DNA of 52,499 nt from Desulfonatronospira sp. (lineage in GTDB: Bacteria; Desulfobacterota; Desulfovibrionia; Desulfovibrionales; Desulfonatronovibrionaceae), in NCBI GenBank assembly GCA_007125075.1, contig SLDX01000057.1, forward strand, positions 1-52,499, read 5' to 3'. The notes beneath the pieces are model-generated. The model did not search any database. It was not told the DNA's origin and saw only the letters and a list, made by a program, of their open reading frames with translations. Position 1 is the first letter of the stretch. Each line of letters opens with the position of its first letter. The position numbers were made by a program, and so were the translations under genes. Positions 37,820 through 46,820 of the stretch are shown here, piece by piece.

Positions 37820-38240
37820 ATAACCTCCTTCAGCCAGGGCTCACCTCGATTAAACCTGCCCCTTATGCTTGATATTAAAATTTCCGGCCACAGTGTCTTA
37901 ACTGAAACATTCCTGTACAGATTGATGTGTGACTGACCTTACCATTCTGTGAAGACCATCAAAAACTTTGACAATGTATATTTATACAATGCATACCCCA
38001 GCTAAATTGTCATTTATAACAGCTATCTAATTACACTAAATCATTAAATGTAATTATGTTATATTGATCTCCTCATAAATGAAAAGGCTTTTTGGTGACA
38101 TGCTCCTTGTTTTGGTTTTGCATCAAAAGTAATTAAAGAAAGAGAAGTTCGCTGGGCCGCCAATTAACCCGAATCGGAAATATACCTGAATCCATACCTG
38201 AAGCGATCCACCCTGGAAATTATGAGCCTGTCCTTAATTT
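37820..38240. other. Intergenic region
   Basis: About 420 AT-rich bases between the DUF2267 and peroxiredoxin-like genes, both on the minus strand. No gene or remnant is supported. A terminator for the peroxiredoxin-like gene was looked for just below 38241 and not found. Confidence 0.5.
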
Positions 38241-38894
38241 CTATTCTTTAATCATTTTCTTCAGCACCTCGATGGTTTCCGAAGGTTCGGGGCGGATCGT
38301 GTAGTCAGCATTTATCTCGGAATACCGTATACGCTGATTCTGATCGATGATATATCGGGCGGGCATGGGCAGCTTCCAAGATGCGTCATCATTGTATTCG
38401 GATATATCAATTCCCGATTGTTTGTACGCTGCTTGCAAATCTTTCTGGATATTGAACGCGATTCCATAGGATTCAGCCACCCGATTTCCGGAATCAACCA
38501 GCAGATCCATGGTTAATCTTTTCGTTTCGGCAAATATCCGGGCATTTTTTTTCGATTGGGGCGATATCATCAACAGCGAAGAGCCAAGTTTCCGGATCTG
38601 CTCATGGACTTCTTCAAGAGCCTCCAACTCCAGATTGCAGAACGCTCACCACCGGCCCCGGTAAAAACCAAGCACTACCGGTCCCTCGGAAAGAAGCGTG
38701 ACCAAGTGTACCGGCTCCCCCCGTAAATTATTCAGGATGAAATCGGGTGCCTCATCGCCTATGGCTTTGGCTCCTTCGAGGATACCCGAACGTTTCAGAT
38801 CTTCCGTAGCTTTTTGCATTGTTCCCAGTACTTCCCTGGGAGTAACGGAAGCCAATTCTTTCTTTTTCGCATTCAGTCTTTCCTGAAGATTCAT
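38241..38894 (-). CDS. Peroxiredoxin-like protein with predicted selenocysteine (TGA at codon 83)
   Basis: A 217-residue thioredoxin-fold protein of the AhpC/TSA-like group. The first 82 codons end PVVLGFYRGRW, then TGA (38648-38646), then AFCNLELEALEEVHEQ in the same frame to the end. Cysteine relatives read RGxWCPYCNLEL, so TGA replaces the peroxidatic cysteine of the WCxxC active site, as in known peroxiredoxin-like selenoproteins. The second cysteine is kept. It probably reduces peroxides with a thiol partner. Ordinary ORF calling gives two pieces (38646-38894 and 38241-38627). AGGAG lies before ATG 38894. A nonsense mutation is unlikely given full conservation downstream. Confidence 0.9.
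38615..38633 (-). promoter_or_regulatory. Possible SECIS hairpin of the peroxiredoxin-like gene
   Basis: On the minus strand, starting 15 bases after the first base of the TGA, GGAG pairs with CTCT (one G-T pair), with an outer C-G pair across a T-T mismatch, around the loop TTGGAGG. Position and G-rich loop fit bacterial SECIS elements, but the stem is short. It was found by eye. Confidence 0.4.
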
Positions 38895-39168
38895 AGGATT
38901 CTCCTCTATTGATTATTTAATGAGCTCCAAATACATTAAAAGTAATCATAAAAAACGCCTTCGTCTAAACCAGATGTTTTTTCCCGATGTGACTGCAATC
39001 TCCTGGACAAGATCACAGTGATTCCATATCTCCTTTCCGGTTGCCGGCAAGCTGGACAATCCACTCACCTCGAGTTATTTTCAATATATTTTCTGGTTTT
39101 CTCTTTCCATTCTAATTCGATAACTGTCTATTCCTTATCCGAAACAACAACAGTGCTAAGGAGATACT

Positions 39169-39468
39169 ATGAGCGTACTGGCGGAATTGTCCCTTTTTCC
39201 CCTGGACAAGGGAGAGAGCCTGAGTCCTTATGTAACCCGTATGGTAAGGATCATAAAGGACAGTGGTCTGGACTACACCCTGCACTCAATGGGTACCTGC
39301 CTGGAAGGCGAGTGGCAGGAAGTCCTGGAGGTAGTAAATAAGTGCTTCCAGGATCTGCAGCAGGACTGTGGTCGCATTTACCTAACCCTCAAGGTTGACT
39401 ATCGTCGAAGCGGCAGTAAGCGGATGGTTCAGAAAGTGGAATCAGTGCAGAGGCAGTTGGAGGGTTAA
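39169..39468 (+). CDS. MTH1187-family thiamine-binding protein
   Basis: A 99-residue ferredoxin-like-fold protein of the DUF77/MTH1187 (YkoF-related) family. The pattern MSVLAELSLFPLDKGESLSPYV, then YTLHSMGTCLEGEWQEVLEVV and IYLTLKVDYRRSG is characteristic. Family members bind thiamine or hydroxymethylpyrimidine-like molecules and form tetramers; physiological role is unclear. AAGGAG lies 5 bases before the ATG. It is followed by the 4Fe-4S protein gene 84 bases later and may be co-transcribed. No TPP riboswitch is visible upstream. Confidence 0.85.
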   Translation: MSVLAELSLFPLDKGESLSPYVTRMVRIIKDSGLDYTLHSMGTCLEGEWQEVLEVVNKCFQDLQQDCGRIYLTLKVDYRRSGSKRMVQKVESVQRQLEG

Positions 39469-39552
39469 ATGCAAAATGAAAGTGCACCACTTTTTTAGTG
39501 AATTCTTTGAATGTTCATTGCTCAGAAAAGTTGGAACTGATTGATAAGGTGA

Positions 39553-40533
39553 ATGCCTGCAAACACATGGACTTTTGAATGCTTAAAAAGAGGTGATGAT
39601 TTGAAAAAATGGCTCCAGCCATCCACCCGGGCCTTCTTCACAGAGAAATCAAAAGAAAGCCATGACAGCTTCACCTCCAGAATGCATGGTTATGTATACG
39701 GCCGTTGGCCGTATTTATACATTTCCCTGGCCACTGGCAGGCACCCGTGGTCCAGGCCTGTCACAAAGCTGCTCAGGGCTGCCAGGGTCCTTTCCAGGTC
39801 AAGTTCCTCCCGGGCCATGACCCGGGGCAGAATAAAGTTTGCTCAAGGATATCATGGTAAGGTCCTGCCTGTTCAGGAAGCAAAAAGGCTGGTGCAGATC
39901 AATAAAAGCCTGGACCTGGGGGACCTGGAGCAGGTTATTCCATATGACAGGGCCAGGCAGATCGTGCTTCAAAACCCCGGGCACATAGTTGCTCTGGAGT
40001 GTCCATGCAGGGCTTCCAGCCCGGATCCCTGCAAGCCTTTGCAGGTCTGCCTCATAATCGGTGAGCCCTTTGCGGGATTCATCCTGGAACATCATCCCCG
40101 AAAAGGGCGCAGCATCAGCCAGGAAGAAGCCTGCTTCATTCTGGAGCAGGAGCATGCCAGGGGCCATGTGCAGCATGCCTTCTTCAAGGATGCCATGCTG
40201 GGCAGATTTTACGCCATCTGCAACTGCTGCTCCTGCTGCTGCGGTGCCATGCAGGCTCACAGAAACGGGGTACCCATGCTGGCATCTTCGGGATTTGTGG
40301 CCGTACCGGATCCTGACTCCTGCCGGCAGTGCGGGATCTGTGCAAAGTCATGCCCTTTCCAGGCTGTCAGCATGTCCCCGGATGGACCCCTGATTTCTGA
40401 AGACTCCTGCATGGGCTGCGGGGTGTGCTCGCATAGTTGCCCGGGCAATGCTCTCCTGATGAAACGTCACAAAGATAAATGTCCACCCCTGGATGTGTGC
40501 AGCCTGGTCAACTCTCACAAGTCTGCACAGTAG
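39553..40533 (+). CDS. Cysteine-rich 4Fe-4S binding protein
   Basis: A 326-residue cytosolic iron-sulfur protein. A first cluster of cysteines lies at C150, C152, C160 and C166 (ECPCRASSPDPC), a dense run CNCCSCCC occupies residues 223-230, and two ferredoxin 4Fe-4S motifs end the protein: CRQCGICAKSCP near 257-268 and CMGCGVCSHSCP near 286-297. Similar proteins occur in sulfate reducers and acetogens with no known substrate, probably as electron carriers or reductase subunits. ATG 39553 has only AAGG three bases upstream; TTG at 39601 with GAGGTG five bases upstream is an equally good start and removes 16 residues. Confidence 0.8.
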   Translation: MPANTWTFECLKRGDDLKKWLQPSTRAFFTEKSKESHDSFTSRMHGYVYGRWPYLYISLATGRHPWSRPVTKLLRAARVLSRSSSSRAMTRGRIKFAQGYHGKVLPVQEAKRLVQINKSLDLGDLEQVIPYDRARQIVLQNPGHIVALECPCRASSPDPCKPLQVCLIIGEPFAGFILEHHPRKGRSISQEEACFILEQEHARGHVQHAFFKDAMLGRFYAICNCCSCCCGAMQAHRNGVPMLASSGFVAVPDPDSCRQCGICAKSCPFQAVSMSPDGPLISEDSCMGCGVCSHSCPGNALLMKRHKDKCPPLDVCSLVNSHKSAQ

Positions 40534-40658
40534 GCTGCATTGGTAACAGTAAGCATTTCCCTGGCCAGATTCACGCATGCAGTCTTGTTTCTCTCTCACA
40601 TGTACCAGGGCAAATCAAAGAAAAGGGAAAAGAGCCGCGCAGAAAGATTTTTTTCTCT

Positions 40659-41003
40659 TTATTCCTGCCTATTCCTTTTTGTTTTCATCCTTGATCTCCT
40701 GGTACCATAACTTGTGGTGATTTGGCGTAACTCTCCGAAACTTCTCCTGTAAACATTGATTTGAGAGCCGGCCTTTCTTCCGAGGAGATGGCCGCCATTA
40801 GCACTGAAGCGCTTTTTTACAAGGATGTAATCCTCTGGCTTGACTTCAAGGCCGGCAACGATCTGTGCTCCATGGGATCCTGTTACGCATATGCCTCCCT
40901 TATCTTTGAAGAGCTTTATCCTGGTATATTCCATGTCGCTTGCGTCAGGTCGATGCCCCCTGGTTACATATATTACCGGCCACCTGGCCCCGTCTCAAGC
41001 CCG
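40659..41003 (-). pseudogene. Degraded isochorismatase-family hydrolase
   Basis: On the minus strand the segment from about 40976 reads VIYVTRGHRPDASDMEYTRI, then GSHGAQIVAGLEVKPEDYIL and VKKRFSA, which is the middle of a cysteine hydrolase of the isochorismatase family (VIYVNxxHRPD, WGAxIVxGLxPxPxDYxxxKxRFSA). Just upstream the frame has TGA within ARWPVIYV, no start is found, and after FSA the sequence no longer matches, so the catalytic cysteine region is lost. The frame is open from 40934 to 40659, but the product would lack both ends. It is a relic between the 4Fe-4S gene and the SNF2 operon. Confidence 0.6.
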
Positions 41004-41038
41004 GACCGGAAGCGGCAACGTTTCGGGACCTCTTAAAC

Positions 41039-42133
41039 CTATAAGCCTGCGCATTCCAGGCACAAAGGTGCAAGTTCCGCATTGAAATGAAGGTGGGTGA
41101 TGGAACTGCCGCATTTATTACAGGCTAAGGGGTCGATGCCCCTGGTGACCGGATTGTAAGTCAGGGACAACTGACCGCTCATTCTGCCCCTGATTACTCT
41201 GCATACCAGTTTTTTGGCCGGGGAATTAAGAAGAATGGCTGCGACAGGCCGCGTCCTGACCCTGATGGTATACTTCTTCTGCAGGTCTTCAATTTTTCTA
41301 TTCAGCTCCTGGGGCAATGTCTCTATCTTGGCCAGGCGGTCCTGGCGCGCGCTGTCCGATAGGTTGGGGTTGTCCAAATTTGCGCGCATTTCCTGTTCCA
41401 GGCTGCGGTAATATTCCCTGAGATTATCCACATCCCGCTTGAGGCGACGCTCCATACTCCGGCGGAACGGTTCCAGCTGCTCCTTTAGCACTATCCTTGC
41501 GCAGCGGTCCACATGAGGCTGAAGTGAGGCCGCCAGGTCCCGGGAACCATCAGGAGGCCTGCCATACTTTAATCGAAACCCAAGATTATCCAGCATCCCA
41601 GCCATATCAGGAACAAAGGTCCTGGTTTCGAGGTTATGGACCAGAGACAGGAGTCCTTCCTTTTGTTCGTCGCATTGCGCGGTGTAGCGTATATCCATGT
41701 GAAGGTATCTTGTTCTGATATCCCCCACTGTTTCAATGGAAGCAATGGCCCCGTAAAAGGTCAGCTGGTCCCTCAGCAGGCGCTCAAAGCCTCCGCTCTT
41801 GATATAGTCAAATTCCAGACTGCAACTTGCCAGGGGCGCTCTTTGCAGGGTTTCCGCAAGCATCTTTTCCAGAAGAGGCGCTCCATAATTTATTAAATGA
41901 GTTTCCGTTTCTTCTGCAGCCTCGGGGTTGTCCTGATATATGCGAGTATGTTCGGGGATGCCCAGGCGGACCCCCAATTCTTCAGGGACCAGGGCCTCAA
42001 GGCCGCCCTGTTCATTTTGCACCGCTGCACCGTGCAGCTCAAGAAAACGCCGGGCAAAGTCAAGCGGTTCCGTTTCCCGGCTGGATGATAAGTCCTGGAA
42101 GGACTTTGAGAGCTGCGCTGCATCAGATTTCAT
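41039..42133 (-). CDS. Zinc-ribbon partner protein of the SNF2 helicase
   Basis: A 364-residue protein of no family I recognise. The N-terminal 230 residues are alpha/beta, residues about 235-300 are a long basic coiled coil (RRSMERRLKRDVDNLREYYR and following), and the C-terminus carries a zinc ribbon with C338, C341, C358 and C361 (CNKCGSS ... CLECAGL). ATG 42133 overlaps the helicase stop by 11 bases and has GGAG before it, so translation is coupled. An open frame extends to 42157. The pairing with the helicase suggests a DNA- or RNA-binding or targeting subunit; that is inference. Confidence 0.75.
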   Translation of the reverse strand: MKSDAAQLSKSFQDLSSSRETEPLDFARRFLELHGAAVQNEQGGLEALVPEELGVRLGIPEHTRIYQDNPEAAEETETHLINYGAPLLEKMLAETLQRAPLASCSLEFDYIKSGGFERLLRDQLTFYGAIASIETVGDIRTRYLHMDIRYTAQCDEQKEGLLSLVHNLETRTFVPDMAGMLDNLGFRLKYGRPPDGSRDLAASLQPHVDRCARIVLKEQLEPFRRSMERRLKRDVDNLREYYRSLEQEMRANLDNPNLSDSARQDRLAKIETLPQELNRKIEDLQKKYTIRVRTRPVAAILLNSPAKKLVCRVIRGRMSGQLSLTYNPVTRGIDPLACNKCGSSITHLHFNAELAPLCLECAGL

Positions 42134-44522
42134 AGTTTTCTCCAAAGAGCTTTTCATCCAGAGACTTGGTTTTTTCGTACCCTGTCCTTGAGCGTTTGAG
42201 CTTTAAGCCCAGTTTATCAAAGGCCTTTTTCAGCTCATCCCCTGATCCCGAATTCACCCAGATATCGTAGATAATGTCCGAAAACTCCTGTTCTCCGCGC
42301 ATCCGGCCGATAATCATGTCAATTTCTCCCACCACCAGTTCAAACATATTGATCTTGCGGTCCAGGATTTCCAAAATATAATCCTCAATGGTCCCTGCGG
42401 CGCAAAGATTGTAAATCAGGACTTCGTGCTCCTGTCCGATGCGGTGTATACGGCCGATGCGCTGCTCTATGCGCATGGGGTTCCAGGGCAGGTCATAATT
42501 GATCATCCTGTGGCAGAACTGGAGGTTCCTGCCTTCGCCTCCCAGTTCAGTAGTCAGCAAAACGTGGTTTCCTTCCTTGAATTTTTCGATCTCCTGGTCC
42601 TTTTTGGCATTGGGCAGCTGTCCGTGAAACAGGCTGTGCTCGATGCTGTTTTTCCGAAGAGTCTCTGATAGATGGTCCAGAGTGGCCCGGTATTTGACAA
42701 AAACAATCACCTTTTCCCGGACCGAACGGATCAATTTAAGGAGCATTCTGTTCTTGCCGGTATCCTGTATGGAAGCAGCCAGCCTTTGAATCTCTCTAAC
42801 CCGTCCCTGATGAGGCACGGAAAAACTTTGTTTAGTCAGCAAATCAGCCAGACTTCTTTCTACAGCTGCCGGAGAAGATCCCGCCCCTGCCAGGATATGT
42901 TTGAGCATCATTCTGCTTCTGTGGCCGTTGGAAGCGTTCATCCCCTGGACCAGCCCGGTCACCATGCCGTAAAGACGGGCATCCGCGTCAGTGGGCTTGA
43001 CCCGAACAGTCTCGGCAAACCTGGGCGGTATGTGAATATTGGCCACCGCTCTGGTGTTTCGGATCATGACCTGGTCCAGAAGCCCCTTGAGCTGCTGGCG
43101 GTTTTTGGGGTCGGTAGGGTCACCCCGGGTCATGAATTCTTCCTTAAAGGAAGAGACTGTTTTGAGCTGTCCTGGTTTGAGCAGGGTGATCAGATTGTAA
43201 AGTTCCATGAGATTGTTCTCAACCGGAGTTGCGGTCAACAGGAGCAGAAAACGCTTGCGAAGGGTATTGGCCAGCTTCCAATTGAGAGTATTGCGGTTTT
43301 TCAGATGATGGGCTTCGTCAATGATCACCATATCCCATTCCCTTCCTGTGACCGCTTCAAAATTCCTTTTGGACTTGGCGGTGTTAATGGAGGCAACTAT
43401 ATACTGCTCCTGCCAGAAACGGGAATCCATGCCGCGAAAGTCGGGATCGTCGGTGGATTTAAACTCGAGATGGAATTTCGCGCGGAGTTCTTCCTGCCAC
43501 TGGCTGACCAGTGGGGTGGGAGCCAGGATCAGGGCGTTTTTGACCATGCGGCGCAATATATATTCCTTAAGCACCATACAGGCCTCAATGGTCTTGCCCA
43601 TACCAACCTCATCAGCCAGCAGGGCCCGGCCTCTGAAAGTCTTGAGCACCTTGCGGGCTGTTTCCTCCTGATAGACCAGGGACCGGATATCTTTCAGGCT
43701 GTTCAGGCACAAAAGATGATCAAAGGTTTCCTTGAATCTGATCCGGACCGCGTCCATGACCAGGTCGTACTCTTCCCTGATGGCCGGACCGGTCGCTACA
43801 ACAAAGGCATTGGGGGCGGCATCCTTTTCAAATACAATGGAAACTTCCGGCAGTTTCTGAACTTCACCGGCCCTGTTCTTGTGAACATCTTTATCTGGTC
43901 CGGGTCTGTCCGGGGTTTTGGATGCGGGCCTGTCCCCCTTTTTCCCCTGTTGGTCAGGGACCAGCCGAGTTGAGCGGGTTGCTTTATCGACTTTCTTTAA
44001 TTTTGCGGGGGTCTTTAATCTTTGTTTTTGATCTAGCTTGAAGGAGGTGTAATTGATGAAATCCTTCAAAAACATCAGGTATTTTTTCCGGTTCTTGACC
44101 TTGAGACTGTCAAAGCGCTCATGTGTCTCCAGGGCGATTTTCAGGGCCTTTTCATGCTGCCCCTTAATGCCAAGCTGCTGACACATAAAAAGAATATTCT
44201 CATTATTTTCCTGTATGTTATGCATCATGCCCTGTTCATACAGCTTGAGCAAACCCCGGGCAATGAGGGCATCATCTTTGAGGGTAACACCGATGCTAAT
44301 AAGTTCGTCAATGGCCTCTCTGCAGGCTGGGTTCAGCTTGATAGCCTTGTCCAGCAGCACCACGGCCTTGTCGTGCCTTTCAAGGTCCAGGCTGCGCAAT
44401 GCTTCGTAATAATAGAACAGACTTTTTTGATTCTGTGACTGACTCATGGACAGCTGCCTGCGGTCTTTTTTCTGCTGCTCCTTGCGTCTGGCTCGTTTGT
44501 TTCCAGGTGTAGATCTGGCCAT
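42123..44522 (-). CDS. SNF2-family helicase with N-terminal TPR region
   Basis: A 799-residue ATPase of the RapA/SNF2 superfamily 2. The first 35 residues are basic; residues 36-150 are TPR-like helices (KAVVLLDKAIKLNPACREAI). A charged linker follows, then the motor: Walker A DEVGMGKT at 304-311, DEAH at 402-405, TATP at 430-433, and motif VI QRIGRIHRIGQ at 687-697. Both RecA lobes look complete. RapA recycles RNA polymerase; other SNF2 proteins remodel DNA-protein complexes or belong to defence systems. It is co-translated with the zinc-ribbon protein. No methylase or nuclease neighbour is present, so the role is open. Confidence 0.88.
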   Translation of the reverse strand: MARSTPGNKRARRKEQQKKDRRQLSMSQSQNQKSLFYYYEALRSLDLERHDKAVVLLDKAIKLNPACREAIDELISIGVTLKDDALIARGLLKLYEQGMMHNIQENNENILFMCQQLGIKGQHEKALKIALETHERFDSLKVKNRKKYLMFLKDFINYTSFKLDQKQRLKTPAKLKKVDKATRSTRLVPDQQGKKGDRPASKTPDRPGPDKDVHKNRAGEVQKLPEVSIVFEKDAAPNAFVVATGPAIREEYDLVMDAVRIRFKETFDHLLCLNSLKDIRSLVYQEETARKVLKTFRGRALLADEVGMGKTIEACMVLKEYILRRMVKNALILAPTPLVSQWQEELRAKFHLEFKSTDDPDFRGMDSRFWQEQYIVASINTAKSKRNFEAVTGREWDMVIIDEAHHLKNRNTLNWKLANTLRKRFLLLLTATPVENNLMELYNLITLLKPGQLKTVSSFKEEFMTRGDPTDPKNRQQLKGLLDQVMIRNTRAVANIHIPPRFAETVRVKPTDADARLYGMVTGLVQGMNASNGHRSRMMLKHILAGAGSSPAAVERSLADLLTKQSFSVPHQGRVREIQRLAASIQDTGKNRMLLKLIRSVREKVIVFVKYRATLDHLSETLRKNSIEHSLFHGQLPNAKKDQEIEKFKEGNHVLLTTELGGEGRNLQFCHRMINYDLPWNPMRIEQRIGRIHRIGQEHEVLIYNLCAAGTIEDYILEILDRKINMFELVVGEIDMIIGRMRGEQEFSDIIYDIWVNSGSGDELKKAFDKLGLKLKRSRTGYEKTKSLDEKLFGENYEI

Positions 44523-44929
44523 TATTCTTACAGGCCCCCAAAAAGATGCTTTATTTTAAGAGGTTGAAATTAAATGCATATTTTTGTCAATGATCATATT
44601 TCAGAAGGATCGGGCCTGTCAAATCGGATAAGCGAGAATGGGGGCATCCATGATAAAAGATGGCTTGAAATAGTCCGGTCATTTCAAAACCTCCAGGGGC
44701 TGGAACGGGAAGATATTGATTCCAGGAATTTTTGCAAATCAACCGATAATTATTACATATGTATCTGTGTATTATCGAAATCGAAATTGACTGAATGTCG
44801 TCGGTCTCAGTGACCTGGAACGTCCTCAGCCTGACAAAAAACAGGCAAGCAAGGTGCTGGAGATTGGATTGGATGAACCGATAAGGAGCCAGGTTACAGA
44901 AACATGAACGCTCCGGGCGATAAAGGACG
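44523..44929. other. Intergenic region between divergent SNF2 operon and flavocytochrome gene
   Basis: About 405 bases. Two small plus-strand frames (44574-44813 and inner ones) have no ribosome site or recognisable content. Promoters for both flanking units should lie here. Confidence 0.5.
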
Positions 44930-46354
44930 ATGCGCAAGACCTTGATGATCCACAGCAGAAGCTGGCCCATCTGGGCTACTGTCGGGCTGACCCTCCTGAT
45001 CTGGCTGGCCAGCAAGTGGTATTACGCCGACTGGTTTGACAACCCCTACCACTACCCGGCAAAGACGGCCTCGCTCACGGCCACGGTGCTCATGTGCTGG
45101 TCCATGATCCTGGCCGCAAGGGTCCGCTTCCTGGAGACGTTTTTCGGCGGACTGGACAAAATATATCAGGTCCACAAGCGCATCGGGAAAGCGGCCTTCT
45201 TTATCATCTTTATTCATCCGCTGTTCCTGGCCGCGGACAGGCTCCCGGATCCGGTCAACTTTCTTCTGGGACTCTGGTTTAAATGGCCGGAGGGCGACAG
45301 GTATCTCTGGGGCCATAATCTCGGCATCGTCACGCTCCTGCTCTTTGCCGCGCTGATCATCCTGACCCTATGGGCAACGCCTGCCTACCACATCTGGAAA
45401 AAGACCCACGAATGGCTGGGGCTTGTTCTGCTGCTCGTCCTGGTCCACGTCTTCGTCGTCCAAAAGGACGTTGCGGCCTATCCTCTCCTGACCGTATGGA
45501 TATACTCCTTTCTTTTCCTTGGACTGTGCAGTTTTGTCTGGATCCGTTTTCTCTACTGGCGGCATGGGCCGAAGTATGAGTATGCAGTCGACCGGATCGG
45601 GCACCAGGGCGACATTATCAAGCTGATCCTCTCTCCCAGAGGTGAGAAGATGGATTTCTGGCCGAGCCAGTTCATCTACCTGGTCATTCACAAGGAGGGC
45701 ATTTCGCCTGAGCCGCACCCCTATTCCATTGCCTCCGGGTATAATCTGGAGGCAAGCTTCAGGCTGGGCATCAAGCAGGTGGGTGATCATACCAGATCCC
45801 TGGATCGGTTGGAGAAGGGTGACAAGGTGAGCGTTTATGGACCTTACGGCAGGTTCAGTGAACCATTTCTGTCCGGGACCAGGGATTGCGTGTTCATCGG
45901 CGGCGGTATCGGGATCACTCCTTTTCTGGGCATGTGGCATGTCGCCCTGCACTCGGAGGAGCAGTTGCCTGAACAGGATGTCCCGGAACAACTGAGAACC
46001 ACGCATCCGGAGATCATCCGGACCTGGAAAAGCCCGAGGGTCTCTCTCTTCTATGTCTGCAGGGAGCTTGAGGAAGCAGGCTTCGATCGGGATATCCGCA
46101 AGGAGATCGAGCTCTGCCATCTACAGGGGTTTGAAAATCCGGAACAGCGCGGACACAGTTATGAGCTGTATCTAAGCTCTGAGCGTGGCAGGGTTACTGC
46201 GGATTACTTCGCCAAGAAGGTGGGCGGGCTGAAGGATAAATTCATTTTTCTCTGCGGCCCGCAGGCCATGACCGACGACCTGACCCGTCAGATGCTGGAT
46301 ATGGGGGTGGCTCCGGAACTGATCATAATGGAGGAATTCAATCTGCTGGATTGA
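44930..46354 (+). CDS. Ferric-reductase-like flavocytochrome
   Basis: A 474-residue membrane oxidoreductase. About six membrane helices (residues 10-210) carry histidines in KIYQVHKRIG, IIFIHPLF, KTHEWLG and LVLVHVFV, which can hold two stacked b-type hemes as in the ferric-reductase/NOX family. An FAD-binding domain with HPYSIASGY (near 262) follows, then an NAD(P) domain with FIGGGIGITPFLGMW and FLCGPQAMTDDL. It moves electrons from NAD(P)H across the membrane to an unknown acceptor such as ferric iron or oxygen. ATG 44930 is fixed by an upstream in-frame TAA. It is a single gene; the accessory region next to it is relic-rich. Confidence 0.88.
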   Translation: MRKTLMIHSRSWPIWATVGLTLLIWLASKWYYADWFDNPYHYPAKTASLTATVLMCWSMILAARVRFLETFFGGLDKIYQVHKRIGKAAFFIIFIHPLFLAADRLPDPVNFLLGLWFKWPEGDRYLWGHNLGIVTLLLFAALIILTLWATPAYHIWKKTHEWLGLVLLLVLVHVFVVQKDVAAYPLLTVWIYSFLFLGLCSFVWIRFLYWRHGPKYEYAVDRIGHQGDIIKLILSPRGEKMDFWPSQFIYLVIHKEGISPEPHPYSIASGYNLEASFRLGIKQVGDHTRSLDRLEKGDKVSVYGPYGRFSEPFLSGTRDCVFIGGGIGITPFLGMWHVALHSEEQLPEQDVPEQLRTTHPEIIRTWKSPRVSLFYVCRELEEAGFDRDIRKEIELCHLQGFENPEQRGHSYELYLSSERGRVTADYFAKKVGGLKDKFIFLCGPQAMTDDLTRQMLDMGVAPELIIMEEFNLLD

Positions 46355-46364
46355 ACAATTGTAA

Positions 46365-46535
46365 GGAATCAGTCTTTATTGTCTTATCCACATCACTGCC
46401 GGCATCCGCAGCGATTTCGGCCTGAGCGCATCCACCCTGAAAAGCACCCTGGAAGGCTTGATGAAAAAGGATATTTGCGAACGAAAAGCAGACCAATACT
46501 ACCTGGTTGATCCAATAATGAAGTATTGGGTGTAG
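46365..46535 (+). pseudogene. C-terminal remnant of an AAA ATPase with winged helix
   Basis: Directly after the flavocytochrome gene the plus strand reads FGLSASTLKSTLEGLMKKDI, then CERKADQYYLVDPIMKYWV and TAG at 46533. This is the winged-helix end of prokaryotic ATPases of the DUF234/ATPase_2 type (STLKxxLxxLxxKxxIxR ... YxxxDPxxxxW). No P-loop domain or start codon precedes it: an in-frame stop is at 46362. It is the tail of a lost gene, often seen in archaeal and bacterial mobile loci. Confidence 0.6.
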
Positions 46536-46820
46536 AATTATATGATTTAGTATCGCTATGGCATTCTCGCATGTTTCTTTCTTGGTACTGGTTATTACCA
46601 ATTGCTCGTTCAGGTTGTAAATTGCTTCTGAAATTAACAGTTAAGATGAACAGCAGGTAAACTCGCAACATAATGCCCCTGTTTCTCCTTCATCAATTAT
46701 GGAATACTCTGCCAATCCCGAACACTTGTGTAAACTTTGTTTAATCCTGGTGTCTGATGTGCTGCAGTGCGACATTAGCAAGTAAATTTCCGTGTATCCA
46801 GGGATCCAAATGTAAATTTT

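Noticed and set aside
40989-41003. TGA inside the isochorismatase remnant as a third selenocysteine codon
   Set aside because: It does not sit at a cysteine position of the family, and the gene is decayed on both sides.
40761-41036. 91-codon plus-strand frame
   Set aside because: It is antisense to the isochorismatase remnant, whose motifs are recognisable on the minus strand.
42672-43973. 433-codon plus-strand frame inside the SNF2 gene
   Set aside because: Antisense shadow of a GC-biased gene; the minus-strand frame has complete helicase motifs.
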